Origin: DATILI01 sp035476635
GTDB lineage: Bacteria > Pseudomonadota > Gammaproteobacteria > Burkholderiales > Burkholderiaceae_C
Assembly: GCA_035476635.1 (NCBI GenBank)
Contig: DATILI010000297.1
Location: 1-11,689, forward strand
Direction of reading: 5' to 3'
Length of the DNA stretch: 11,689 nucleotides
Within the stretch, counting starts at the first letter, position 1; each line of letters starts with the position of its first letter. Below the pieces are notes generated by a model. That model searched no databases. It had not been told where the DNA came from and was given only the letters and a program-made list of their open reading frames with translations. The translations under genes and the position numbers were made by a program. Positions 1-5,442 of the stretch are shown piece after piece.

Positions 1-753
1 CCGGTCGCCTTCGAAGGGGTCAGCTCCGGCCAGGTAGATCACCAGGCCGGGCGAGAAGCGGTGGTCCAACTCTTCAAGCGCGCCCTCCAGCGCCTGCAGG
101 TAATCGTGGTCGCCGCAACCATCGGGCAGATCCACATCGATGTCGCCAGGCTCCTTGCGGAAGGGGAAGTTTTTCTCTCCATGCATGGACAGGGTAAAGA
201 CGCTGGGGTCCCTGGCGAAGATGCTCGCCGTGCCATTGCCTTGGTGCACGTCGAGATCGATGATGGCTACCTGTAGCGGCTGCGCGCGCTTGCGGCCCCT
301 GCCCCATTCGGCCTGCGCCAGGCGCGCGGCAACCGCCGCATCATTGAAGACGCAGAACCCGCCCCCCTTGTCGGCATAGGCGTGATGCGTGCCGCCGGCC
401 ATATTGGCGGCGATCCCGTGCGCCGCGCCCGGCGGCAACAGCCCCAGCGCCGCCTTGGCCGCCGCGACGGTGGCGCCGGCGGAGCGGCGAGAGCGCTCCA
501 CCATCGCCTCGCTCCAGGGAAAACCGATTTCGCGCATCTGCTGCGCGCCGAGGCTGCCATCGGCCACTGCGTTGATGTAGGCGGGGCTATGGGCCAGTGC
601 CAGCTCGCCATCGCTGGCAGGCGGCGCCTGCATCATGCGCACCTGCGGCAACTCGGCCGCCACGCGCTCGCGCAGCAGGCGGTACTTGGCCATCGGAAAG
701 CGATGCCCTTCGGGCAGGGGCAAGACGAAGTGGTCGGAATAGAAGGCAAGCAT
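1..753 (-). CDS. Histone deacetylase-like / acetoin utilisation family hydrolase (partial, C-terminus outside window)
   Basis: Translating the reverse strand from the ATG at 753 gives 251 open codons that run off the left edge, so the C-terminus is missing. It belongs to the zinc-dependent class II-like HDAC/AcuC/acetylpolyamine amidohydrolase superfamily. Visible landmarks are the opening MLAFYSDHFVLPLPEGHRFP, AGGTHHA with the paired catalytic histidines at 123-124, GFCVFNDAA (132-140), the zinc ligands D168 and H170 in DLDVHQGNGTA, and GADPFEGD with the third zinc ligand D245. All key residues seen are intact, so an active cytoplasmic deacylase is expected; the substrate (protein lysine, polyamine or other small amide) cannot be told. 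A GTG at 756 is an alternative start. No Shine-Dalgarno is visible before either start. It is divergent from the phasin gene, so the two may share control. Confidence 0.93.
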   Translation of the reverse strand, partial: MLAFYSDHFVLPLPEGHRFPMAKYRLLRERVAAELPQVRMMQAPPASDGELALAHSPAYINAVADGSLGAQQMREIGFPWSEAMVERSRRSAGATVAAAKAALGLLPPGAAHGIAANMAGGTHHAYADKGGGFCVFNDAAVAARLAQAEWGRGRKRAQPLQVAIIDLDVHQGNGTASIFARDPSVFTLSMHGEKNFPFRKEPGDIDVDLPDGCGDHDYLQALEGALEELDHRFSPGLVIYLAGADPFEGDR

Positions 754-776
754 CACGGCATTGTGTCGGTGCCGTG
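754..776 (-). promoter_or_regulatory. Inverted repeat abutting the deacetylase start codon
   Basis: CACGGCA (754-760) and TGCCGTG (770-776) form a perfect 7-bp inverted repeat with a 9-nt spacer. It touches the ATG at 753 on the leftward transcript, in the place where a ribosome site would normally be. The loop region also holds ATG-CCG-TGA, a two-codon mini-ORF whose TGA overlaps the gene's own ATG (TGATG). Translation could therefore be weak, coupled or structure-controlled. This is seen in the sequence; the function is inference. Confidence 0.4.
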
Positions 777-790
777 AAACCCGCGGGTTT
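777..790. promoter_or_regulatory. Perfect 14-bp palindrome, candidate operator
   Basis: AAACCCGCGGGTTT is a perfect palindrome with no spacer, lying in the leader of the leftward deacetylase gene. Next to it is the odd dyad AGATTGAATCT (795-805). Zero-spacer palindromes suit dimeric regulators better than RNA hairpins. The regulator is unknown. Confidence 0.35.
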
Positions 791-796
791 TAGAAG

Positions 797-825
797 ATTG
801 AATCTAAATTGCTGCAATGCAACAA
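797..825 (-). promoter_or_regulatory. Possible leftward promoter for the deacetylase gene
   Basis: Read on the minus strand, TTGTTG (825-820) and TTCAAT (802-797) are separated by 17 bp and give a weak sigma-70-like pair. The upstream PhaR-like dyad (809-825) would cover its -35 and most of the spacer, so deacetylase and phasin could respond to the same repressor. The hexamers are poor and the call is tentative. Confidence 0.25.
809..825. promoter_or_regulatory. PhaR-like operator, upstream copy
   Basis: TTGCTGCAATGCAACAA is an imperfect palindrome (TTG-Y-TGCA-N-TGCA-R-CAA) just upstream of the phasin -35 box. It resembles the TGCA-rich sites bound by the PHA-responsive repressor PhaR in PHA-producing proteobacteria. 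A close copy lies at 868-884, with centres 59 bp apart. The repeat is seen directly; the binding protein is inferred from the phasin context. Confidence 0.6.
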
Positions 826-832
826 ATACCCC

Positions 833-860
833 TTGCAATCTGCTCCGGACACCCTAAAAT
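833..860 (+). promoter_or_regulatory. Sigma-70 promoter of the phasin gene
   Basis: TTGCAA (833-838) and TAAAAT (855-860) are separated by 16 bp and are close to the -35 and -10 consensus. Transcription would start near 867, giving a leader of about 88 nt before the phasin ATG. The two PhaR-like dyads sit immediately upstream of the -35 and over the predicted start site, an arrangement that fits repression. Confidence 0.6.
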
Positions 861-867
861 TCAATCC

Positions 868-884
868 ATGCTGCACTGCAACAT
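868..884. promoter_or_regulatory. PhaR-like operator, downstream copy
   Basis: ATGCTGCACTGCAACAT repeats the core TGCTGCA-N-TGCAACA of the 809-825 site, in the same orientation, and overlaps the predicted transcription start of the phasin gene. A repressor bound here would block initiation or promoter escape. Confidence 0.6.
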
Positions 885-954
885 AAATCGAGCGAAAGCC
901 AGATGAGACAGAGCAGTTCTTAGCGTACTACCTTTAATCACTGGAGATATTTAT

Positions 955-1503
955 ATGTTGACCCCCGAACAAATCATGGCATCCCAAAAAGCTAGCATCG
1001 AAACCCTGTTTGGCCTGACCAGCAAGGCTTTCGAAGGCGTGGAGAAACTCGTTGAACTCAACGTGACCGCTTCCAAGGCAGCCCTGTCCGAAGCCGCCAA
1101 CCACACGCAAGCAGTGTTGAGCGTGAAGGACGCGCAAGAACTGTTGGCTCTGCAAGCCAGCATGTTCCAGCCCCTGGCTGAAAAGACCGCGGCCTACAGC
1201 CGTCACCTGTATGACATCGCTTCCGGCGCTGGCGCTGAATTCGGCAAGGCTTTTGAAGCCAAGGCTGCTGAATCCCAGAAGGCCTTTGTTGGCCTGGTGG
1301 ACAACGCCGCCAAGAATGCTCCCGCCGGTTCCGAAACCGCTGTTGCCGTGATGAAGAGCGCCGTGGCTGCCGCCAACAACGCGTTCGAATCCGTGCAGAA
1401 GGCTGTCAAGCAAGCGACCGATGTGGCCGAAGCCAACTTCAACGCCGTTGCCGCTACCGCAGTGAACGCCTCCAAGGCTGCAACCGCTACCAAGAAGCGT
1501 TAA
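955..1503 (+). CDS. phaP: Phasin, polyhydroxyalkanoate granule-associated protein
   Basis: This 182-residue protein belongs to the phasin family (PF09361 / TIGR01841 type), normally about 180-190 residues. Phasins coat cytoplasmic PHA granules, control their number and surface, and are often very abundant. The sequence is almost wholly amphipathic alpha-helix, with no signal peptide or membrane segment. Recognisable stretches are TLFGLTSKAFEGVEKLVELN (18-37) and AFESVQKAVKQATDVAEANF near the C-terminus, followed by an Ala-rich tail ending in TKKR. The ATG has GGAG at 943-946 with an 8-nt spacer. The gene has its own promoter with paired PhaR-like sites and its own terminators, so it is a single-gene transcript. 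Codon use is smoother and less GC-biased than in its neighbours (many GCT, AAG and GTT codons), as expected of a highly expressed gene. Confidence 0.95.
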   Translation: MLTPEQIMASQKASIETLFGLTSKAFEGVEKLVELNVTASKAALSEAANHTQAVLSVKDAQELLALQASMFQPLAEKTAAYSRHLYDIASGAGAEFGKAFEAKAAESQKAFVGLVDNAAKNAPAGSETAVAVMKSAVAAANNAFESVQKAVKQATDVAEANFNAVAATAVNASKAATATKKR

Positions 1504-1514
1504 TTTGTTCACGT

Positions 1515-1538
1515 GATGTGGAGGGAACCCTCTACATC
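1515..1538 (+). other. Hairpin in the phasin 3' untranslated region
   Basis: GATGTGGAGGG (1515-1525) pairs with CCCTCTACATC (1528-1538), giving a stem of about ten pairs with one G-U, 12 nt after the stop codon. No T-run follows, so it is not a normal terminator. A second small hairpin, GGAAC-GAAA-GTTCC, lies at 1571-1584, and a 10-bp palindrome AGGGATCCCT at 1625-1634. Together they make a structured 3' region ahead of the terminators. Confidence 0.5.
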
Positions 1539-1636
1539 CCAGAAGGGGTTTGCCCGATACTGAGAACATTGGAACGAAAGTTCCGCTGGTTGTCTCCTCG
1601 GGTCCTTTCGATACCTTCGGGTTCAGGGATCCCTTC

Positions 1637-1668
1637 AAGGCCTCGTCGCAAGACGAGGCCTTTTTTTT
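1637..1668 (+). terminator. Intrinsic terminator 1 of the phasin gene
   Basis: GGCCTCGTC (1639-1647), a GCAA tetraloop and GACGAGGCC (1652-1660) are followed by eight T residues. The AA before the stem can extend it. A textbook rightward rho-independent terminator. Confidence 0.92.
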
Positions 1669-1680
1669 ATTGCAGCCACA

Positions 1681-1712
1681 GGCTGAGGGAGCGCGAAGCG
1701 CGACGCTCAGCC
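1681..1712 (+). other. Hairpin overlapping the second terminator stem
   Basis: GGCTGAG (1681-1687) pairs with CTCAGCC (1706-1712), and GCGC-GAA-GCGC can form an inner stem. Its right arm shares bases 1710-1712 with the left arm of terminator 2, so full pairing of both is not possible. Confidence 0.4.
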
Positions 1713-1737
1713 TCGTCGCAAGACGAGGCCTTTTTTT
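1710..1737 (+). terminator. Intrinsic terminator 2, a duplicate of terminator 1
   Basis: The 28 bases 1710-1737 are identical to 1640-1667: stem GCCTCGTC / GACGAGGC, loop GCAA, then seven T residues. It backs up terminator 1, 70 bp downstream, and shields the convergent patatin gene. On the leftward strand neither copy has a T-run after the stem, so it is not a clear terminator for patatin. Confidence 0.88.
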
Positions 1738-1749
1738 ATTGGCCTTTTC

Positions 1750-2706
1750 TTATTGCCGCCGCGCTTCCATCGCCGCCCTGAGTTGCGGCAGCAACTGCTG
1801 CATCGCAGTTCGCCCGGCCTCGATGGCGCGGCGCCGTGCAGCGAAGTCGGCGCTCTTCACGCCCGACAGCGCCGGGCGCACCACCACATCGGCCTCGCGC
1901 AGCTCATAGGTGTTGATGCTCTTGCCCATGATGGCGAAGGTTTGCAACAAGATCTGCAAGGTGTCGCCCGCCGGATTCCCTTCGGGCGCGCTCGAGATAT
2001 CGACCGCCACGACCAACTCGGCCCCCATCTGGCGCGCAAAGCGTACCGGCACCGGTGACACCAGGCCGCCGTCCACATACTCGTGGCCGCTGATGCGAAC
2101 CGGCAGGAACAACGCGGGAACGGCGCTCGAAGCCCGCACCGCGGTACCGGTGTCGCCGCGCCGAAACAGCACGCCTTGGCCGCTATTCAGATCGGTCGCG
2201 ACGATGCCCAAGGGCAGAGGCATATCCTCGATCAGCTTGCTGCTGACTTGCCCGTTCACATAGCGCGCCAGGGCCTCGCCGCGCAGCATGCCGCGGCTGA
2301 AGATCGGCAAGGTCCAGTCGGTGAACGCCGCCTCTTCCATGGATTCAGCCACTTGCTGCAGATGCGCGCTGCCCTTGCCGCTGGCATAGAGCGCGGCGAC
2401 CAGGCTGCCAGCCGAAGTGCCTACAACCAGGTCCGGCCGGATTCCCGCCTCCTCCAGCACCTGGATCACCCCTACGTGGGCAAAGCCGCGGGCAGCGCCG
2501 CCACCCAGGGCAAGGCCGATACGCGGCAGGCGCTTGGCCACAGGCGCGGCGACCACGGGTGGCTCCGCCCGCACGGGAGGCTCCACCGGTGCCGACCCAC
2601 AACCGGCCAGTACCGCGGCCAACAGCGCGGCGCCCAGGCCGGCGAGGCGCCTTGGCCTGGAAACAGACTTGTGATTAGTAAGAATGATTCGTGTTTGCTT
2701 TATCAT
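1750..2706 (-). CDS. Patatin-like phospholipase family lipoprotein (RssA-like)
   Basis: This is a 318-residue serine lipase/esterase of the patatin family. A lipobox LAGC puts the modified cysteine at residue 36, after a hydrophobic stretch (21-35), then a Pro/Ala-rich linker. The oxyanion loop GGGAARG (68-74), nucleophile elbow GTSAG (96-100, Ser98) and catalytic Asp212 in VDGG are intact, so an active membrane-anchored acyl hydrolase in the envelope is expected. The ATG at 2706 is chosen; a GTG at 2709 is better spaced (8 nt) from GGAGAG, and a TTG at 2715 is too close to it. The 20-residue stretch before the hydrophobic core is long for a lipoprotein signal and AT-rich, because it overlaps the promoter of the divergent iron-binding-protein gene. 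It is convergent with the phasin gene, and no terminator is seen on its strand. Confidence 0.9.
   Translation of the reverse strand: MIKQTRIILTNHKSVSRPRRLAGLGAALLAAVLAGCGSAPVEPPVRAEPPVVAAPVAKRLPRIGLALGGGAARGFAHVGVIQVLEEAGIRPDLVVGTSAGSLVAALYASGKGSAHLQQVAESMEEAAFTDWTLPIFSRGMLRGEALARYVNGQVSSKLIEDMPLPLGIVATDLNSGQGVLFRRGDTGTAVRASSAVPALFLPVRISGHEYVDGGLVSPVPVRFARQMGAELVVAVDISSAPEGNPAGDTLQILLQTFAIMGKSINTYELREADVVVRPALSGVKSADFAARRRAIEAGRTAMQQLLPQLRAAMEARRQ
2677..2695. promoter_or_regulatory. Fur-box-like sequence for the iron-binding protein gene
   Basis: AGTAAGAATGATTCGTGTT, centred on the dyad GAATGATTC (2682-2690), fits the common Fur pattern AATGAGAATNATTCTCATT at 13 of its 18 fixed positions. 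It lies about 50 bp before the iron-binding protein ATG and inside codons of the divergent patatin gene. Fur control of iron uptake is established; this site is a prediction. No convincing -35/-10 pair could be assigned nearby. Confidence 0.42.
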
Positions 2707-2742
2707 CACGCCCAAGTCTCTCCATTTCCGAGGAAAACCAAC

Positions 2743-3783
2743 ATGTTAAAAAATACCGTCTTTCTTGCTTCGGCCCTGCTGTTGGCCTGTGGTGCCGCAT
2801 CGGCCCAGACCCAGGTACTGAATTTGTATTCAGCCCGCCATTACTCGACGGACGAGGCCCTGTACAGCAATTTCACCAAGGCAACGGGCATCACGGTCAA
2901 CCGGGTCGATGCCGACGATGCCGGTATTCTCGCCCGGCTGAAGGCCGAGGGCGCCGCTTCCCCAGCCGACGTCATCCTGCTGGTGGACGCCGCGCGCCTG
3001 TTCCGGGGCGAAGCCGATGGCTTGTTCCAGCCGATCAAATCCAAGGTGCTGGAAGAAGCCATTCCCGCCCAGTATCGCGGCAAGGCCACGGCCGAAGGCA
3101 CACCCTGGTTCGGTTTTTCCACCCGTGCGCGCGTAGTGGTCTACGACAAGATCAAGGTCAAGCGCGAAGACGTCGACACCTATGAGGAACTCGGCGATCC
3201 CAAGAACAAGGGCAAGGTCTGCCTGCGTTCGGGCTCGCACCCATACAACCTTTCGCTGTTCGGCGCCGTGACCGAACACCTGGGCGAGCAAAAGGCCGAG
3301 GCCTGGCTCAAGGGCATCGTGGACAACATGGCCCGTACGCCAAAGGGCGGCGACACGGATCAGATCAAGGCCGTCGGGTCCGGCGAATGCCAGATCGCAG
3401 TGAGCAACACCTATTACATCGCGCGCATGATGCGTTCGAACAACCCCGAGGACAAGGCCTTGATCGAGCGCGTGGGCATTGTGTTCCCCAACCAGAGTTC
3501 GTGGGGAACGCACCTGAACATCGCCGGCGGCGCCATGGCCAAGAATTCCAAGAATCCCGCCAACGCGGTGAAGTTCCTGGAGTACCTCGCCAGCCCAGAC
3601 GCGCAGAACTACTTTGCCAACGGCAACAACGAATGGCCCACGGCCAATGGCGTGCAGGTCAACAACCCCGCGCTGAAGGCGATGACGGGCGGTTCGTTCA
3701 AGGCCGAGACAATCCCGCTGGCCGCGGTCGGCGCGAACCAGACCAAGGTGCAACAGATGCTGGATCGCGTAGGTTTTAAATAA
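2743..3783 (+). CDS. Fe(3+) ABC transporter substrate-binding protein (FutA/FbpA-like)
   Basis: This 346-residue protein is the periplasmic binding component of a ferric iron importer. A signal peptide (1-21) ends in ASA before Gln22; LLAC at 13-16 looks like a lipobox, but Leu at -2 makes this unlikely. The mature protein opens with the family motif LNLYSARHY (26-34). Tyrosines 224-225 in SNTYYIARM are where this family has its iron-binding pair, and Cys160 and Cys216 may form a disulfide. GFSTRARVVVYD (124-135) is also typical. The ATG follows AGGA (2731-2734) with an 8-nt spacer. A terminator follows directly and no permease or ATPase gene is next to it, so partners must lie elsewhere. A Fur-like site upstream suggests iron repression. 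Specificity for iron is inferred from family motifs. Confidence 0.92.
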   Translation: MLKNTVFLASALLLACGAASAQTQVLNLYSARHYSTDEALYSNFTKATGITVNRVDADDAGILARLKAEGAASPADVILLVDAARLFRGEADGLFQPIKSKVLEEAIPAQYRGKATAEGTPWFGFSTRARVVVYDKIKVKREDVDTYEELGDPKNKGKVCLRSGSHPYNLSLFGAVTEHLGEQKAEAWLKGIVDNMARTPKGGDTDQIKAVGSGECQIAVSNTYYIARMMRSNNPEDKALIERVGIVFPNQSSWGTHLNIAGGAMAKNSKNPANAVKFLEYLASPDAQNYFANGNNEWPTANGVQVNNPALKAMTGGSFKAETIPLAAVGANQTKVQQMLDRVGFK

Positions 3784-3803
3784 GGCGTGAACGTGTCGCC
3801 CTC

Positions 3804-3828
3804 AAGCCCGCCTGCCGCGGGCTTTTTT
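3804..3828 (+). terminator. Intrinsic terminator after the iron-binding protein gene
   Basis: AAGCCCGC (3804-3811), loop CTGCC, GCGGGCTT (3817-3824), with a T-run at 3823-3828. It ends the transcript 20 nt after the stop codon and separates it from the SDR gene. Confidence 0.92.
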
Positions 3829-3839
3829 ATCCCCGATAA

Positions 3840-3861
3840 TTGACGTTTACGTCAACGTCAA
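3840..3861. promoter_or_regulatory. LiuR-like (MerR-family) operator before the SDR gene
   Basis: TTGACGTTTACGTCAA (3840-3855) is a perfect-arm palindrome (TTGACGT-TT-ACGTCAA), followed directly by a further half-copy CGTCAA (3856-3861). It resembles the ACGT-N2-ACGT sites of LiuR-type MerR regulators, which control branched-chain amino acid and acyl-CoA degradation in proteobacteria. GATAAT (3835-3840) just upstream could be a -10 element. The regulator gene is not in the window. Confidence 0.55.
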
Positions 3862-3879
3862 TCAGCTGAGGAGATCTTC

Positions 3880-4638
3880 ATGGACATCAAGGGCAAGGTA
3901 TTCATCGTCACCGGCGGCGCATCGGGCCTGGGTGAAGGCACGGCGCGCATGCTCGCGGCCAACGGCGCGACGGTGGTCGTCGCCGACATGCAGGCCGAAA
4001 AAGGCGAAGCCGTGGCCAGGGAAATTGGCGGCGCCTTCGTCAAGTGCGACGTGAGCCAGGAGGCCGACGGCCAGGCGGTGGTGGCCAAGGCCGTTTCCCT
4101 GGGCAAGTTCATGGGCCTGGTCAACTGCGCCGGCATCGCGCCCGCGGAAAAAACCGTGGGCAAGAATGGCGCGCATTCCCTCAACGTGTTCAGCAAGACC
4201 ATCATGGTCAACCTGGTCGGCAGCTTCAACATGATCAGGCTTGCAGCCGACGCCATGTGCAAGAACGAGCCCGAAGCCACCGGCGAGCGCGGCGTCATGA
4301 TCTCCACCGCTTCCGTGGCGGCCTATGACGGCCAGATCGGCCAGGCCGCCTACAGTGCCTCCAAGGGTGGTGTCGTCGGCATGACCTTGCCGATCGCACG
4401 CGACCTGGCGCGCAACGGTATCCGCAACATGACCATTGCCCCCGGCATCTTCGGCACGCCGATGCTGTTCGGCATGCCCAAGGAAGTGCAGGACGCGCTG
4501 GCCGCAAGCGTGCCCTTCCCCTCGCGCCTGGGCACGCCGGAAGACTATGCCAAGCTGGCAAAACACATCATCGAAAACGACATGCTCAACGGCGAAGTGA
4601 TCCGTCTGGACGGCGCGATCCGCCTGGCACCGCGCTAA
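3880..4638 (+). CDS. SDR-family 3-hydroxyacyl-CoA dehydrogenase-like oxidoreductase (HSD10 type)
   Basis: This 252-residue classical short-chain dehydrogenase resembles type II 3-hydroxyacyl-CoA / 3-hydroxy-2-methylbutyryl-CoA dehydrogenases, usually about 250-260 residues. The cofactor loop is TGGASGLG (11-18) and Asp36 after the second strand favours NAD(H). NCAG (82-85) and the catalytic set Asn111, Ser145, Tyr158 and Lys162 (YSASK) are all present. The likely reaction is oxidation of a 3-hydroxyacyl-CoA to the 3-oxoacyl-CoA in the cytoplasm, in fatty acid or isoleucine breakdown. A LiuR-like operator upstream supports this. GAGGAG (3868-3873) lies 6 nt before the ATG. Two genes follow on the same strand after 47 and 61 nt, so it may head a transcript. 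The exact substrate is not determined by sequence. Confidence 0.92.
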   Translation: MDIKGKVFIVTGGASGLGEGTARMLAANGATVVVADMQAEKGEAVAREIGGAFVKCDVSQEADGQAVVAKAVSLGKFMGLVNCAGIAPAEKTVGKNGAHSLNVFSKTIMVNLVGSFNMIRLAADAMCKNEPEATGERGVMISTASVAAYDGQIGQAAYSASKGGVVGMTLPIARDLARNGIRNMTIAPGIFGTPMLFGMPKEVQDALAASVPFPSRLGTPEDYAKLAKHIIENDMLNGEVIRLDGAIRLAPR

Positions 4639-4685
4639 ATCCCGGCTTATAGTCGTGGCACTGCCTTGCAGTGGGAGTCCACGCC

Positions 4686-5381
4686 ATGTTCGCTCGCGCA
4701 TCGCTTGTCGCCGCTTGCCTTGCCGCCACCGCTGCAGCCGCCAACCCTGCGCTGACCGGCACCTGGAACGGCACGCTGCAGGGCAATCCGCTTTCGCTCA
4801 CGCTCGATGGCAAGGGCGGTGGTCGCGTGGACGGCCGCCCGATCCGCTACCAGGTCACCGGCAGCCTGCTGGTGATCGAAGACCAGGGCGAGCTCGCGGC
4901 CTACCAATTCCAGGTCCAGGGCAACCAGATGCAAGTCGCCGGGGGCCAGCTGCCCGGCGTGCTGACGCTGACCCGCGGCCAGCCCGGCAGTGCCAAGGCA
5001 GCCATCACCCCCATGCCTACCGCCGCGGGCCCGCGCCAGGAACTGGTGGGCAAGTGGTGCAAGGCGTCCAGCTTCACGGCGAACGCGGGCGGCGGCTCGC
5101 AAAGCTCCGCCTGTTTTGAGTTGCGGGCCAATGGAACCTATGTCTATGGCTCGGAGCGCAGCGCCTCGGCATACGGCGGCGGGATGTGGGGCGGCACCAG
5201 TTCCAACAGCGGCGACGCGGGGCGCTGGAGCGCCACCGAGGTCAGCATCACCGCCCAATCCAACAGCGGCCGCTCCAGCACCTACCGCCTGGAAAAGCGC
5301 AACCATCCGAAAAACCGCGACCCGATGCTGTGCCTGGACGGCGAGTGCTACGTCACGTTCTGGCAAAAGGCCCCGTGGTGA
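4686..5381 (+). CDS. Secreted protein with two lipocalin-like (WxG) domains, function unknown
   Basis: This 231-residue protein has an N-terminal signal peptide (roughly 1-19, ending in ATAAAA). The ATG at 4686 has GGGAG (4673-4677) at 8 nt; a GTG at 4671 would overlap that site and is less likely. Two similar modules follow. The first opens with LTGTWNG and is beta-rich (LSLTLDGKGGGRVDG, IRYQVTGSLLVIED, MQVAGGQLPGVLTLTR). The second opens with LVGKWCK and continues with CFELRANGTYVYGSE, a Gly/Ser-rich loop, GRWSATEVSITAQ, YRLEKRNHP and YVTFWQKAPW. Four cysteines in the second half could form disulfides. The pattern matches small secreted lipocalin-like beta-barrels of unknown role. It sits between an SDR gene and a gamma-glutamyltransferase gene, and may share their transcript. 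Confidence 0.82.
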   Translation: MFARASLVAACLAATAAAANPALTGTWNGTLQGNPLSLTLDGKGGGRVDGRPIRYQVTGSLLVIEDQGELAAYQFQVQGNQMQVAGGQLPGVLTLTRGQPGSAKAAITPMPTAAGPRQELVGKWCKASSFTANAGGGSQSSACFELRANGTYVYGSERSASAYGGGMWGGTSSNSGDAGRWSATEVSITAQSNSGRSSTYRLEKRNHPKNRDPMLCLDGECYVTFWQKAPW

Positions 5382-5442
5382 GCGGCAAGCCCGGCACGGG
5401 CGGCGTAACATGCGCTCTCCAGTCATCCGGAGCCAACATTCC

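Noticed and set aside
934..1638. 234-codon leftward open frame opposite the phasin gene
   Set aside because: It is the antisense of a repetitive Ala-rich helix gene; it lacks motifs and would run through the promoter and terminator signals of the phasin.
2083..2742. Long rightward open frame upstream of, and in frame with, the iron-binding protein
   Set aside because: It runs through the antisense of the patatin gene and has no family motif; the signal peptide and ribosome site fix the true start at 2743.
4656..4670. Sigma-54-like promoter TGGCAC-N4-TTGCA before the secreted protein gene
   Set aside because: The spacing between the GG and GC elements is 9 nt rather than the required 10, and the sequence is also a small hairpin (CACTGC/GCAGTG), so the resemblance is probably chance.
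5389..5401. Hairpin GCCCG-GCA-CGGGC between the secreted protein gene and ggt
   Set aside because: Five pairs and no T-run; too weak to call a terminator, so co-transcription is not excluded.
4990..5442. In-frame upstream extension of the gamma-glutamyltransferase
   Set aside because: It overlaps the secreted protein gene in another frame, and the lipoprotein signal beginning at 5443 would be internal.
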